Source: Treponema porcinum
Lineage (GTDB): Bacteria > Spirochaetota > Spirochaetia > Treponematales > Treponemataceae
DNA: 64,000 nucleotides
Assembly (NCBI RefSeq): GCF_900167145.1
Contig: NZ_FUWG01000006.1
Span: forward strand, 62,001 to 126,000
Direction of reading: 5' to 3'
Shown here piece after piece: positions 45,310 through 54,812 of the stretch; position 1 is the first letter of the stretch, and each line of letters opens with the position of its first letter. The notes under the pieces are model-generated. The model made no database searches and was not told the DNA's origin. It was given only the letters and a program-made list of their open reading frames with translations. A program made the position numbers and the translations under genes.

Positions 45310-45785
45310 TGTCAGATTACAATCCAATTCTTAGCGCTCCTCTGGGTGCTAATAAAAAACCTAAACGTGTTGGCCGCGGTTCTTCTTCAGGACTCGGTAC
45401 GACTGCCGGTAAAGGTAACAAAGGTCAGCAGTCACGCTCAGGCGGAAAAACATACGTCGGTTTTGAAGGCGGACAGATGCCTCTTTACCGCCGCATTGCA
45501 ATCCGCGGTTTCTCAAACTATCCTTTCAAAAAAGAATATGTTTGCATTAACGTAGGTGAGCTTGAGGCAAAATTTGCTGACGGCGAAACTGTTGATAAGG
45601 GAACTTTGGCTGCAAAAGGCTTGATTTCAAAAACTTCTGCATCACTGGTAAAAATTCTTGGCAATGGCGACATTAAAAAGAAACTTTCCGTTGATGTTGA
45701 TAAGATTTCAGAATCTGCTAAGGCTAAAATTGAAAAAGCCGGCGGCACTGTAAAAGTTGCTGAGAAAGCTGAAGAAAAAAAGTAA
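45309..45785 (+). CDS. rplO: 50S ribosomal protein L15
   Basis: A 158-aa late-assembly protein. The glycine-rich loop reads KKPKRVGRGSSSGLGTTAGKGNKGQQSRSGG (in two overlapping blocks). FEGGQMPLYRRIAIRGFSN follows. The C-terminus has a Lys/Glu tail. secY follows after 15 bases. Confidence 0.97.
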   Translation: MSDYNPILSAPLGANKKPKRVGRGSSSGLGTTAGKGNKGQQSRSGGKTYVGFEGGQMPLYRRIAIRGFSNYPFKKEYVCINVGELEAKFADGETVDKGTLAAKGLISKTSASLVKILGNGDIKKKLSVDVDKISESAKAKIEKAGGTVKVAEKAEEKK

Positions 45786-45800
45786 TTGACGGAGTAAGAC

Positions 45801-47135
45801 ATGGCAAGCAATCCTATTGTTAATATGTTTAAAGTTAAAGAGCTTCGCAGTCGCTTGTTTTTTACTCTGGTTGTGCTGGCGGTTTTCCGCTTGGGAAGCG
45901 TCCTGACTATACCGGGGATTGATGCAACCGTGCTGTTTGAGTACTTTAACAATCTGGCAAACCAGAATAAAAATTCTTTCGCCAGTTATATGGACTTCTT
46001 TGTAGGTGGTGCGTTCTCTAATTTCTCAGTTTTTATGCTGGGAGTTATGCCGTACATCTCTACACAGATTATTATGCAGCTTGCTGTGATTATTTTCCCG
46101 TCTTTGAAACGTGCAGTTCAGGAAGATGGCGGTCAGCGTAAGATGGCTGCATGGACAAGAATCGGTACTATCTTTGTATGTATTCTTCAGTCTTATGCAG
46201 TTACCGTTTATGCCCGCAGCATTCCTAACTGTATTGTAATTGAATCGCATTGGAAGTTTAATGCACTTGCAATGCTTGCAGTTACTACAGGATCTATGGT
46301 AACGGTATGGCTCGGTGATCAGATTACTGCGCGCGGTATCGGCAACGGAATTTCTATGATGATTTTCGCCGGTATTGTTGCACGTCTTCCTAGTGCCATT
46401 ATGGAACTTGTAAAGAAAGTGTCAGACGGCGAAATCCAGCTGGTTTTCGTCATCGTCGTACTTTTGATGTTCCTTGTCATCATCGGTCTGGTAATATTTG
46501 AGGAAGCTGGTGAGCGGAAAATTCCGGTTCATTATGCAAAACGTGTTGTAGGAAGAAAAATGTACGGTGGACAGAACACTTACATTCCTTTCAAGGTAAA
46601 TCCGTCGAACGTAATTCCGTTGATTTTCGCATCATCGCTTCTTACTTTACCGCTTCAGTTAGTATCAATGATTGGAAATAACCAGAACTCTGCAAGGTGG
46701 ATAATCCGTTTATCTAACGTTTTGACACCAAACGGTCTCTGGTACAATATACTGTTGGTCATTCTTATCGTATTCTTTGCATACTTCTACACTCAGGTAA
46801 CTCTGAACCCCACAGAAATCGCAAAGAATATCCGGGAAAACGGCGGCTCCATTCCTGGTGTACGTACAGATAAAACTGAGGAATACCTTCAGAAGATATT
46901 GAACCGGTTGGTATTGCCTGGTTCGTTGTTCCTGGCGGCAATTGCTGTTCTGCCGACAGTCATCCAGAACCTTTTTGGATTCCCGCAGTCAATTTCAATG
47001 TTGATGGGCGGAACTTCGCTTATCATTATGGTTGGCGTTGATCTGGATACAATGAGTCAGGTTGAGGCACTTCTTAAAATGCATCATCAGGAAGGACTTA
47101 CTAAGAAGGGCAAAATTAGATCACGAAATTTGTAG
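45801..47135 (+). CDS. secY: Preprotein translocase subunit SecY
   Basis: A 444-aa inner-membrane channel with about ten transmembrane helices. The start KELRSRLFFTLVVLAVFRLGS and the plug-region SYMDFFVGGAFSNFSVFMLGVMPYISTQIIMQL are canonical. The cytoplasmic loop GERKIPVHYAKRVVGRKMYGGQ and the C-terminal GTSLIIMVGVDLDTMSQVEALL also match the family. It works with SecE encoded upstream at 20 kb. A long hairpin lies between it and rpmJ. Confidence 0.97.
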   Translation: MASNPIVNMFKVKELRSRLFFTLVVLAVFRLGSVLTIPGIDATVLFEYFNNLANQNKNSFASYMDFFVGGAFSNFSVFMLGVMPYISTQIIMQLAVIIFPSLKRAVQEDGGQRKMAAWTRIGTIFVCILQSYAVTVYARSIPNCIVIESHWKFNALAMLAVTTGSMVTVWLGDQITARGIGNGISMMIFAGIVARLPSAIMELVKKVSDGEIQLVFVIVVLLMFLVIIGLVIFEEAGERKIPVHYAKRVVGRKMYGGQNTYIPFKVNPSNVIPLIFASSLLTLPLQLVSMIGNNQNSARWIIRLSNVLTPNGLWYNILLVILIVFFAYFYTQVTLNPTEIAKNIRENGGSIPGVRTDKTEEYLQKILNRLVLPGSLFLAAIAVLPTVIQNLFGFPQSISMLMGGTSLIIMVGVDLDTMSQVEALLKMHHQEGLTKKGKIRSRNL

Positions 47136-47165
47136 AATTTCGTGAATTAGTAGTAGAAAAAGATT

Positions 47166-47241
47166 GAGAATATGTGATATAGTACTTTTCACCGAATTGT
47201 CTCTCATTGCGAGGTGCTAAGATTCGGTGAAAAATATTCTC
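47166..47241 (+). promoter_or_regulatory. Long compound hairpin between secY and rpmJ
   Basis: Two exactly paired blocks are nested: TTTTCACCGAAT (47186-47197) with ATTCGGTGAAAA (47222-47233), and outside them GAGAATAT (47166-47173) with ATATTCTC (47234-47241). No T-run follows. Its place ahead of rpmJ-rpsM-rpsK-rpsD-rpoA is where S4-mediated control of the alpha operon would act, so it may be a ribosomal-protein leader. Confidence 0.6.
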
Positions 47242-47253
47242 AGGGGGTCTTTT

Positions 47254-47367
47254 ATGAAAGTACGAACCAGTGTAAAACCTATCTGTGATAAGTGCAAGGT
47301 TATCAGAAGAAACGGAATTGTCCGTATCGTTTGTTCAAACCCGAAACATAAGCAGAGACAGGGCTAA
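47254..47367 (+). CDS. rpmJ: 50S ribosomal protein L36
   Basis: A 37-aa zinc-binding protein: [20 protein letters not shown], then [16 protein letters not shown]. The C-x-x-C...C...H zinc set is complete. A GGGGG ribosome site lies 8 bases upstream. It starts the alpha group. Confidence 0.96.
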   Translation: MKVRTSVKPICDKCKVIRRNGIVRIVCSNPKHKQRQG

Positions 47368-47377
47368 GGAGTAACAG

Positions 47378-47746
47378 ATGGCTCGAATTGCGGGAGTTGA
47401 TATCCCTAACAAACATATAGGTATAGCATTAACTTATATCTACGGTATCGGTCGTTCTGCAGCTGCAGAGATTTGCGCAGAAGCAAAAATTGATGCTGCA
47501 AAACTGGCTAACGATCTTACGCAGGAAGAACTTGCAGCTTTGCGTGAGATTATTGATAAAAATTACAAAGTTGAAGGCCGTCTCCGTTCAGAAATCGGTC
47601 TTAATCTGAAGCGCTTGATGGATATTGGCTGCTATCGCGGTCTTAGACACAAGAGTGGTCTTCCGGTTCGCGGACAGCGTACGCGTACTAATGCACGTAC
47701 CCGTAAGGGCAAGAAGAAGACTGTTGCTAATAAGAAGAAGGCGTAA
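47378..47746 (+). CDS. rpsM: 30S ribosomal protein S13
   Basis: A 122-aa head protein contacting t[31 protein letters not shown] opens it (residues 2-29) and [28 protein letters not shown] is the basic C-terminal signature (residues about 90-117). Ten bases after rpmJ. Confidence 0.97.
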   Translation: MARIAGVDIPNKHIGIALTYIYGIGRSAAAEICAEAKIDAAKLANDLTQEELAALREIIDKNYKVEGRLRSEIGLNLKRLMDIGCYRGLRHKSGLPVRGQRTRTNARTRKGKKKTVANKKKA

Positions 47747-47761
47747 GGCGGAGGATTTTCA

Positions 47762-48142
47762 ATGGCTACAGTAAAAAAGCGAAAGGAAAAGAAAAGCGTC
47801 TATGAAGGTAATGTTTACATTCAGGCGACGTTTAATAATACCATCGTAACAATTACAGACCTGAAGGGCAATGCAATTGCATGGGCTTCTTCTGGTGGAC
47901 TTGGTTTCCGCGGAGCTAAAAAATCTACTCCGTTTGCCGCTCAGACAGTTGCGGAAACAGCTGTGCAGAAGGCAGTGAGCTACGGCTTGCGTGAAGTTCA
48001 TGTGTATGTAAAGGGACCGGGAATGGGTCGCGAAAATGCTATTCGTTCTCTTGGCGCTATGGGACTGAAGGTTAAATCTATCCACGATGTAACACCGATT
48101 CCTCATAACGGCTGCCGCCCTCGCAAAACACGCCGCATGTAG
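47762..48142 (+). CDS. rpsK: 30S ribosomal protein S11
   Basis: A 126-aa platform protein. [41 protein letters not shown] and the terminal [16 protein letters not shown] are typical. Ribosome site GGAGG. Confidence 0.97.
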   Translation: MATVKKRKEKKSVYEGNVYIQATFNNTIVTITDLKGNAIAWASSGGLGFRGAKKSTPFAAQTVAETAVQKAVSYGLREVHVYVKGPGMGRENAIRSLGAMGLKVKSIHDVTPIPHNGCRPRKTRRM

Positions 48143-48159
48143 TTAAGGAGACTTAGGTA

Positions 48160-48795
48160 ATGGCAAGATATACAGGTCCAGTCTGCCGTATGTGCCGTGC
48201 AGACGGAAAAAAATTGATGTTGAAGGGTACCCGCTGTATGAGCGACAAATGCCCTATGAACAAAAAACGCGGAGCACCGGGAAAAGACCCGAAAGTTCGC
48301 GCTGGAAAACGCAGTGAATATGGTCTTCAGTTGATTGAAAAGCAGAAGATCAGACGTATGTACGGTATGCTTGAAAAACAGTTCCGCCTTACTTTTGACC
48401 GCGCTCTCCGTATGCCTGGCGTAACAGGTGAAAACTTCATTCAGCTTCTTGAAAGAAGACTTGATAATGTTGTTTATAGGATGCACTATGCTGTGAGCCG
48501 TAATCAGGCCCGTCAGCTTGTTCTTCATGGTCACGTGCTTGTTAACGGAAAAAGCGTAAATATTCCGAGTTATGAAGTAAAAGTCGGCGATGTTATCGAA
48601 ATCAAGGAAAAGAGCAAAAAACTGCCTGTCGTTCAGGATGCTTTGGGCGAAGTTTCTAAATCTGGAACAATGCCTTGGGTTGCTGTTGATGTAGATGCAG
48701 TAAAGGGAACTTTTGCTGCTCTTCCAAGACGCGAGGAAGTTACTGACTTGCTGGATGTAAAAGAACAGCTTGTAGTTGAGTTCTATTCTAAATAA
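48160..48795 (+). CDS. rpsD: 30S ribosomal protein S4
   Basis: A 211-aa 16S-assembly initiator and likely autoregulator of the alpha operon. It keeps the N-terminal four-cysteine zinc site (CRMC ... C ... C in residues 9-32), then EKQKIRRMYGMLEKQFR and the S4 RNA-binding domain RLDNVVYRMHYAVSRNQARQLVLHGHVLVNG (in two blocks). Confidence 0.97.
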   Translation: MARYTGPVCRMCRADGKKLMLKGTRCMSDKCPMNKKRGAPGKDPKVRAGKRSEYGLQLIEKQKIRRMYGMLEKQFRLTFDRALRMPGVTGENFIQLLERRLDNVVYRMHYAVSRNQARQLVLHGHVLVNGKSVNIPSYEVKVGDVIEIKEKSKKLPVVQDALGEVSKSGTMPWVAVDVDAVKGTFAALPRREEVTDLLDVKEQLVVEFYSK

Positions 48796-48804
48796 GGAGT
48801 TCCG

Positions 48805-49860
48805 ATGGCTCGCAAAAATCTGCTTAAAGGTTTTAAGAAACCGAAGGGTATTACTTTTGAGCATCTTGAGACGAATCCGAATTATGGAAAGTTTACTGCG
48901 TATCCTTTTGAAACAGGTTTCGGTACAACTGTAGGAAATACATTGCGCCGTGTCCTTCTTTCATCTATTCAAGGATATGCGCCTACATCAATTCGTATTA
49001 CATCTTACGATGCAGATGGTGTTCCTCATGTTATCTCCAGTGAATTTGAAGCAATTCCAAATGTTTCCGAAGATACTCTGGAAATAATTAACAGTCTGAA
49101 ACAGATCCGTTTGCGGCTTCCTAACGACGTAGAACAGGATACGATTCTTTACGAATTCAAAGGACCGGGAGTTGTTAAAAGCGATGACCTTGCCAGGGAA
49201 AATCAGCTTGAAGTTATGACTAAAGATATGGTTGTCTTTACGATGATGGAAGGCGCCAATCTGGAAATCGAAATGCAGGTTGATCTTGGCAGGGGTTACG
49301 TTCCAGCTGAAGTAAACGAGCATTATATTGAAGTTGTAGGTACAATTCCAATGGATGCTATTTTTACTCCGGTTCCAAAGGTTAAATATTCAATTGAACC
49401 TTGTCGTGTAGGTCAGCGTAATGATTACGATAAGCTTGTGCTTGAAATTTGGACAGACGGAACAATTGCACCAGAAGATGCATTAGCCGAAGCTGCAAAG
49501 ATTGCAAAAGATCATTTTTCAATCTTTGTAAACTTTAATGACAGTGATGTCGCCGGTGGTGATGAAAGTGACGAGGATGACGCAAGGATTAAAGAAATTC
49601 TTAACACTCCTGTTGAGGAACTTGAACTTTCAGTGCGCTCTTCAAACTGCTTGAAGAATGCAAATATCCGCACTATCGGTGAATTAACAAAAAAGACAGA
49701 AGATGATCTTGCAAAGACACGTAACTTTGGAAAGAAGAGTCTTGCAGAAATCAAAGAAAAGCTCCAGGAATGGGGCTTGACGCTTGGAATGACTGACTAT
49801 AGTCATCTGAAGAATGCTGTCAACATAACAAAGCAGAAGGAAGAAACAGATGAATCATAG
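48805..49860 (+). CDS. rpoA: DNA-directed RNA polymerase subunit alpha
   Basis: The 351-aa scaffold subunit. The N-terminal assembly domain has [33 protein letters not shown] dimer contacts (about residues 25-53). The C-terminal domain has [25 protein letters not shown] and [17 protein letters not shown] for UP-element binding. It carries a short acidic insertion ([10 protein letters not shown]) before the linker. The last 11 bases overlap rplQ. Confidence 0.98.
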   Translation: MARKNLLKGFKKPKGITFEHLETNPNYGKFTAYPFETGFGTTVGNTLRRVLLSSIQGYAPTSIRITSYDADGVPHVISSEFEAIPNVSEDTLEIINSLKQIRLRLPNDVEQDTILYEFKGPGVVKSDDLARENQLEVMTKDMVVFTMMEGANLEIEMQVDLGRGYVPAEVNEHYIEVVGTIPMDAIFTPVPKVKYSIEPCRVGQRNDYDKLVLEIWTDGTIAPEDALAEAAKIAKDHFSIFVNFNDSDVAGGDESDEDDARIKEILNTPVEELELSVRSSNCLKNANIRTIGELTKKTEDDLAKTRNFGKKSLAEIKEKLQEWGLTLGMTDYSHLKNAVNITKQKEETDES

Positions 49861-50311
49861 AAATGGTTTTAATCCGCTTTCAAGAACAACAGCACACCGC
49901 CGTGCAATGTCACGCAATATGGTAACTTCTCTCTTTAGGTTTGAGCGTATTACTACTACTAAATCTAAGGCACTTGAAGTCCGCAAGGCTGCTGAAAAAT
50001 TAATTACAAGAAGCAAGGTTGATTCAGTTCACAATCGCCGCGAAGCTGCAAAATTTATTCAGGATGAAAAAATCCTCAATAAATTGTTTACGGAAATCGG
50101 TCCGCGCATGAAAGAACGCAACGGTGGTTACACTCGTGTTCTGAAACTCGGTTATCGCCAGGGTGATGCTGCTGATATGGTAATCCTTGAATTGGTAGAC
50201 TATAAGCTTGAAAAAGATGCTCCGGAGGAAAAGTCCGCAGCACCTGCAAAAAAAGCTGCAAAACCGACTGCAAAGAAAGCAGAATCAAAAGCTGCTGCAG
50301 ACAAGGAGTAG
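49850..50311 (+). CDS. rplQ: 50S ribosomal protein L17
   Basis: A 153-aa protein. [20 protein letters not shown] and [25 protein letters not shown] are conserved, and [19 protein letters not shown] precedes an Ala/Lys-rich tail. The start lies inside rpoA, giving coupling. Confidence 0.96.
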   Translation: MNHRNGFNPLSRTTAHRRAMSRNMVTSLFRFERITTTKSKALEVRKAAEKLITRSKVDSVHNRREAAKFIQDEKILNKLFTEIGPRMKERNGGYTRVLKLGYRQGDAADMVILELVDYKLEKDAPEEKSAAPAKKAAKPTAKKAESKAAADKE

Positions 50312-50314
50312 GAT

Positions 50315-50554
50315 ATGTCTAAAAATCATCGTGGAACTGGTGTTCGCACTCTTCCTGCACGTGGAAGAGGAACTTGTCCTATCTGTAAGAAAGAGCATAT
50401 AAAGGTTCTTTACGAGCAGACTATTGACGGACAGCAAGTAAAAATCTGTAAGTATTGCAATGCTGCTTTGAAGAACAAGGCAAAGGCTGCTGCTCCTGTT
50501 GTACAGGCTGCTGCAGAAGCTCCTGCTGAGGAATCAGCACCGGCTGCTGAGTAA
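50315..50554 (+). CDS. Small zinc-ribbon protein at the end of the alpha operon
   Basis: A 79-aa basic protein starting 3 bases after rplQ, with its ribosome site (AAGGAG) inside the rplQ end. HRGTGVRTLPARGRGTCPIC and KICKYC give two CxxC pairs (about residues 21-24 and 46-49), a likely zinc ribbon. The last 30 residues are Ala/Pro/Glu-rich, like the tails of L10 here. It resembles a ribosomal accessory protein, but I cannot name it. Operon position and composition suggest a ribosome-associated role; that is inference. Confidence 0.7.
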   Translation: MSKNHRGTGVRTLPARGRGTCPICKKEHIKVLYEQTIDGQQVKICKYCNAALKNKAKAAAPVVQAAAEAPAEESAPAAE

Positions 50555-50570
50555 TCTTAACGGATTTGTA

Positions 50571-50602
50571 AACCGCCCATATTTTTTTCGGGCGGTTTTT
50601 TT
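50571..50602 (+). terminator. Terminator of the S10-spc-alpha supercluster
   Basis: Perfect AACCGCCC/GGGCGGTT stem with an 11-base loop, followed by a T-run. The only strong terminator seen after rpsG. Confidence 0.93.
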
Positions 50603-50683
50603 ATTTAACAGACCTGTATGTACGTTTACTAAAAAAAGCAAATTAATTATACTTAATATATTAAGTATTTTTTTGGAGGAATT

Positions 50684-51817
50684 ATGAAAAAAAACTTAAT
50701 TTTGTTGAGTGCAGTTTGTGCGCTTGCATTAACAAGTTGTTCAAAGAAGGAATCTTCTGATGTTATTATCGGAGGAATTTTCCCTCTTTCTGGAAATGTT
50801 GCAGTTTACGGCGTTGAGTGCAAAAACGGTGTAGACCTTGCCATCGAGGAAATCAATGCTGCCGGCGGTATCAATGGAAAGAAAGTCGTTCTGGTAAGTG
50901 AAGATGATGAAGGAAATCCTGACAAGACTGTCGTTGCTTTCAAAAAACTTACGACACGTGATGGCGTAGGAGTGGTTATCGGTTCTTTGACATCCGGCTG
51001 TACTAATGCAATTACAGCTTTGTCACAGGCAAAGAAAGTTCTTCAGCTTGCACCGGCTGCTACTGCACCGGAGATTACAAACGCCGGAAACTACGTATTC
51101 CGCGCTTGTTTTATTGATCCGTTCCAGGGAACTGTAGGCGGAAAATTTGCTGCTGATACTCTTAAGGCTAAGCGCGCAGCCGTTCTCTACGATTTGGGAA
51201 ATGACTATTCAGTCGGTCTTTATGAGAATTTCGTAAAGGCTTTTGAAGGTGACGGACGCGAGATTGTTGCAGTTGATTCTTACGCTACCGGCGACAAGAA
51301 CTTCAATGCGCAGCTTACAAAAATCAAAAATGCAAATCCTGATGTTGTATATCTTCCTGACTATTATGCAACAGTTGCTTTAATTGCAAAGCAGCTGCGT
51401 GCACAGGGCATCGATACTCCGATTGTAGGTGCTGACGGTTGGGACGGTCTTACGACTGTTGCAGGTTCTGAAGTTTTGAACGGTTTTTATTCAAATCATT
51501 ATTCTGCTGATTCTACAGAGCCTGTAGTTCAGAAGTTTGTAGAAGCATTCAAAGCTAAATATAACAAAGAGCCTAATTCTTTTGCTGCTCTTGGATATGA
51601 CTGCGTTTACTTAATCCGCGATGCAATGACTGCCTGCGGTTCTGAAAAAGTTGCAGATATTCGTGATGCAATGGAAAAGACTGACGGTAATTACGTTACG
51701 GGTCACCTTACGTTTGACGAAAGCCGCAATCCGGTAAAATCTGCTGTAATGCTTGAGCTTGTTCAGGATGCAGACGGTAATCTGACAACAGCATATAAGA
51801 CAACCGTTAATCCGTAA
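50684..51817 (+). CDS. Branched-chain amino-acid ABC transporter substrate-binding lipoprotein
   Basis: A 377-aa periplasmic-binding-fold lipoprotein of the LivJ type. The signal peptide ends in LTSC with the lipidated Cys at residue 19. Domain motifs include IGGIFPLSGNVAVYG, NGVDLAIEEINAAGGINGKKV, VIGSLTSGCTNAI and YDCVYLIRDA. It should deliver Leu/Ile/Val or a related ligand. The permease and ATPase genes are not adjacent (peptidase T follows), so it works with components elsewhere or as an orphan receptor. GGAGG precedes the ATG. Confidence 0.9.
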   Translation: MKKNLILLSAVCALALTSCSKKESSDVIIGGIFPLSGNVAVYGVECKNGVDLAIEEINAAGGINGKKVVLVSEDDEGNPDKTVVAFKKLTTRDGVGVVIGSLTSGCTNAITALSQAKKVLQLAPAATAPEITNAGNYVFRACFIDPFQGTVGGKFAADTLKAKRAAVLYDLGNDYSVGLYENFVKAFEGDGREIVAVDSYATGDKNFNAQLTKIKNANPDVVYLPDYYATVALIAKQLRAQGIDTPIVGADGWDGLTTVAGSEVLNGFYSNHYSADSTEPVVQKFVEAFKAKYNKEPNSFAALGYDCVYLIRDAMTACGSEKVADIRDAMEKTDGNYVTGHLTFDESRNPVKSAVMLELVQDADGNLTTAYKTTVNP

Positions 51818-51876
51818 GCCGGTTAGCGCATTTGCCGGAAACTTTTGTTTTTGGTGACGGCGCTATATGAACGGAA

Positions 51877-51923
51877 AACGCGTGTCCTTTGGGCGGAATG
51901 CCTTTTGGATGCGCGTTTTTTTT
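51877..51923 (+). terminator. Terminator after the binding-protein gene
   Basis: AACGCG...GTCC pairs with GGAT...CGCGTT around a long loop, followed by eight T. Confidence 0.7.
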
Positions 51924-51998
51924 ATAAAAAAAAGTTTGTTTTCCGGTGTTGTAATTTCCTGTCTTGTTAAATGAATAAAAATAAATTATTCTTATTAT

Positions 51999-53273
51999 AT
52001 GAAAATTTTTTCAAGCAATTCTGATTTGCAGACGGTTTTATTGAACAGGTTTGTACGGTATGTACGCTGCTGGTCTGAAAGTTCAGGGGAAAATGCTGAC
52101 AAGGGGATTATGCCTTCTACTAGCCAGCAGAAAGTTTTTGCAAAATCTCTTTTAACTGAAATAAAAACTGTCGGGCTGAAAAATGCGCAGCTTACGGCGG
52201 ACGGATATATATATGCGGTGCTTCCTGCATCAAAAGGAATGGAGTATGTTCCGCCGTTCTGCCTTCTTGCGCATCTGGATACGGTAGATGAAGTTTCTGG
52301 AAAGGACGTTAAGCCGATTATTCACGCATCTTATGACGGTGCAAGAATTGATTTGCAGGATGGCGTTGTACTTGACGTAACGGAGGATGCGTATCTTGCA
52401 CAGGCGGCCGCCGGGCGCGACACGATAATTACTTCTGACGGAACGACGCTTCTGGGCGCGGATGATAAGGCTGGAATTGCGGAGATTGTTTCGGCACTTG
52501 AATACATTAAGTCTAACAAGGAAATCAAGCACGGTGCTATTGAGGTGATTTTTTCTCCGGACGAAGAAACCGGTCACGGAATGGACAAAGTTCCTCTTCA
52601 TCTTATTAAGTCAAAATGCGCATATACTGTAGATGGCGGACATATAGGTCAGCTTGAAACGGAATGTTTTAATGCGTATGGTGCTGAAGTTACGTTCTGG
52701 GGAAAGGCTGCGCATACCGGCGACGCGCGCAGAACTGGAATGGTAAACGCAGTACATACTGCTGCGCGCTTTATAGAAAACATACCGTCTGGGGAACGCC
52801 CTGAAACGACAGACGGTTACGAAGGATTTTTTGCCGTTATGGAATGTTCCGGTACTGTTGAAAAAGCGTGCGTCAAGCTGCTTCTCCGGGATTTTACCGA
52901 GCAGGGAATGGCGGGGCGTATTGAAAAAGTAAAGAAAATTGCCGTAGTGTGTGCCGATTCGTGCCGCGCAAAAGTTGATGTTTCATTCCGGCAGCAGTAC
53001 AAGAATATGAAAGCCGTTCTTGATTCGGTACCGTCTGTCGTAAAAAACATTGCGGATGCGTACAGGGCTGCCGGCGTTGAACCGGTGTATACGCCTATCC
53101 GCGGAGGAACAGACGGTTCGCGGCTTACGGAGCTTGGCATTCCGACTCCGAATATTTTTACCGGCGGACATAATTACCATTCAAGGCGCGAATGGGCTTC
53201 GCTTCCGCAAATGTGCGCCGCAACTGATGTTCTTATAAATCTTGCGGCAGTTATTGTTCTGGCAAATAAATAA
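51999..53273 (+). CDS. pepT: Peptidase T (tripeptide aminopeptidase)
   Basis: A 424-aa cytosolic M20B metallopeptidase that removes N-terminal residues from tripeptides. Zinc ligands and catalytic residues appear in LAHLDTVD, LLGADDKAGIAEI and SPDEETGHG. A further His is in the late segment GGHNYHSRREW. Length is typical. No ribosome site of note is visible; the ATG follows an AT-rich leader. The next gene, murA, starts 73 bases later on the same strand. Confidence 0.92.
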   Translation: MKIFSSNSDLQTVLLNRFVRYVRCWSESSGENADKGIMPSTSQQKVFAKSLLTEIKTVGLKNAQLTADGYIYAVLPASKGMEYVPPFCLLAHLDTVDEVSGKDVKPIIHASYDGARIDLQDGVVLDVTEDAYLAQAAAGRDTIITSDGTTLLGADDKAGIAEIVSALEYIKSNKEIKHGAIEVIFSPDEETGHGMDKVPLHLIKSKCAYTVDGGHIGQLETECFNAYGAEVTFWGKAAHTGDARRTGMVNAVHTAARFIENIPSGERPETTDGYEGFFAVMECSGTVEKACVKLLLRDFTEQGMAGRIEKVKKIAVVCADSCRAKVDVSFRQQYKNMKAVLDSVPSVVKNIADAYRAAGVEPVYTPIRGGTDGSRLTELGIPTPNIFTGGHNYHSRREWASLPQMCAATDVLINLAAVIVLANK

Positions 53274-53346
53274 TTTTTAATAGATAAAGTGCGGAGTCTT
53301 TTTGTACGGCAGAATAATGCTGGAAAAGATTTTGCAGGGTGGGAAA

Positions 53347-54630
53347 ATGCATGAATATCTAATTGAGGGTGGATTTCCGATAAAGGGGTCAATCCGTGCC
53401 TGCGGAAATAAAAATGCTGCGCTTCCGTGTATTGCGGCGGCGCTTTTGACTGACGAAACGGTTATTCTTCACAATATTCCGGAGATTGAAGATACGTCGG
53501 TTATGCTGAATATCCTGCAATCGTTCGGAGCAAAGGCAACGAATATAGGAAAGCACAGTTGGAAAATCGAGGCGCAGAATATTCAGCCGGTCTGTATACC
53601 GTCCGCACTTTCTAAGAAAATCCGCGCGTCAATTCTTTTTGCAGGACCGATGCTGGCGCGTTGTGGAAAGGCGGAGATGCTTCCGCCGGGAGGTGATGTT
53701 ATAGGAAAACGCCGCCTTGATACGCATTTTTTTGCGCTTGAACAGCTTGGCGCACGCGTAAAAATAAACGGGCATTTTTCATTTACGGCAAACAAGCTTA
53801 TCGGGGCGGATATTTTTCTTGATGAATGTTCCGTAACGGCTACGGAGAATGCTGTTATGGCGGCGGTTCTTGCGGAGGGTGAAACGGTCATTACAAATGC
53901 CGCAAGCGAGCCGCATATTCAGGATTTGTGCAATATGCTAAATGCAATGGGGGCGCATATATCTGGAATTGGAAGCAATATATTGAAAATTTCCGGCGTA
54001 AAAAAGCTTCATTCCTGCGAATTTACTATTGGTCCTGATTATATGGAAATTGGTTCGTTCATCGGTCTTGCTGCCGCTACAAAAGGCAGCATTACGATAG
54101 AAGGCGTGGAAAATCTTGATTTGCGTCCGCTGAAAACAGGATTTGCAAAACTCGGAATTACCTGGACTCAGGAGGGTGACAGCATTTGCGTGTCTTCCAT
54201 TCAGGAAATGAAGACGAATGCCGACGTGGGAACAAAAATTCCTAAAATAGATGATTCACCTTGGCCGGGATTTCCGCCTGATTTAACAAGCATTATGACG
54301 GTCGTTGCAACGCAGGTTGAAGGAACTGTCCTGATTTTTGAAAAAATGTTTGAGTCACGTATGTTCTTTGTAGACAAGCTTATCAATATGGGGGCGCAGA
54401 TTACGTTGTGCGATCCTCACCGCGCCGTTGTGTCCGGACCTTCCGTACTTCACGGAGATCATCTTGTTTCTCCAGACGTACGCGCCGGAATGGCAATGGT
54501 GATTGCCGCAATGATAGCTCACGGTGAAAGCCGGATAAGCAATGTCTACCAGATTGAGCGCGGTTACGAAAATCTTGTTGAGCGTCTTCGTGTACTTGGT
54601 GCTCATATTACGAAAATCAGCGTAGAATGA
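53347..54630 (+). CDS. murA: UDP-N-acetylglucosamine 1-carboxyvinyltransferase with Asp in place of catalytic Cys
   Basis: A 427-aa enzyme that starts peptidoglycan synthesis by moving enolpyruvate to UDP-GlcNAc. GNKNAALPCIAAALL (the MurA Lys-Asn pair), PGG-D-VIGKRRLDTH, GPDYMEIGSFIGLAAATKG and PWPGFPPDL are the family blocks. The fosfomycin-target Cys of the PGGCxIG loop is Asp117 (codon 53695-53697). That Cys-to-Asp change keeps activity in other bacteria and gives fosfomycin insensitivity. The ATG at 53347 is preferred over a frame beginning 45 bases earlier because GGGTGGG precedes it and family homology starts there. Confidence 0.93.
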   Translation: MHEYLIEGGFPIKGSIRACGNKNAALPCIAAALLTDETVILHNIPEIEDTSVMLNILQSFGAKATNIGKHSWKIEAQNIQPVCIPSALSKKIRASILFAGPMLARCGKAEMLPPGGDVIGKRRLDTHFFALEQLGARVKINGHFSFTANKLIGADIFLDECSVTATENAVMAAVLAEGETVITNAASEPHIQDLCNMLNAMGAHISGIGSNILKISGVKKLHSCEFTIGPDYMEIGSFIGLAAATKGSITIEGVENLDLRPLKTGFAKLGITWTQEGDSICVSSIQEMKTNADVGTKIPKIDDSPWPGFPPDLTSIMTVVATQVEGTVLIFEKMFESRMFFVDKLINMGAQITLCDPHRAVVSGPSVLHGDHLVSPDVRAGMAMVIAAMIAHGESRISNVYQIERGYENLVERLRVLGAHITKISVE

Positions 54631-54664
54631 TAATTGATGTAAAAAATCAATGCAAAATTCAATG

Positions 54665-54693
54665 TAGACAATGCTAATTTGATGGAATATAAT
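54665..54693 (+). promoter_or_regulatory. Promoter of the envelope operon
   Basis: TAGACA (54665-54670), 17 bases, TATAAT (54688-54693). Transcription would begin near 54700, leaving a leader of about 110 bases before the first gene. Confidence 0.65.
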
Positions 54694-54812
54694 ATTGTGT
54701 TAGAAGAAAAAACGTGCAGAAATTACAGTGTGCTATTTTTTCTAATCAACAGTTTCGGCTTGATAACCGCTTTTGCGGAAATAATAATTACTATTCTTAT
54801 AAGTGGAGTGCT

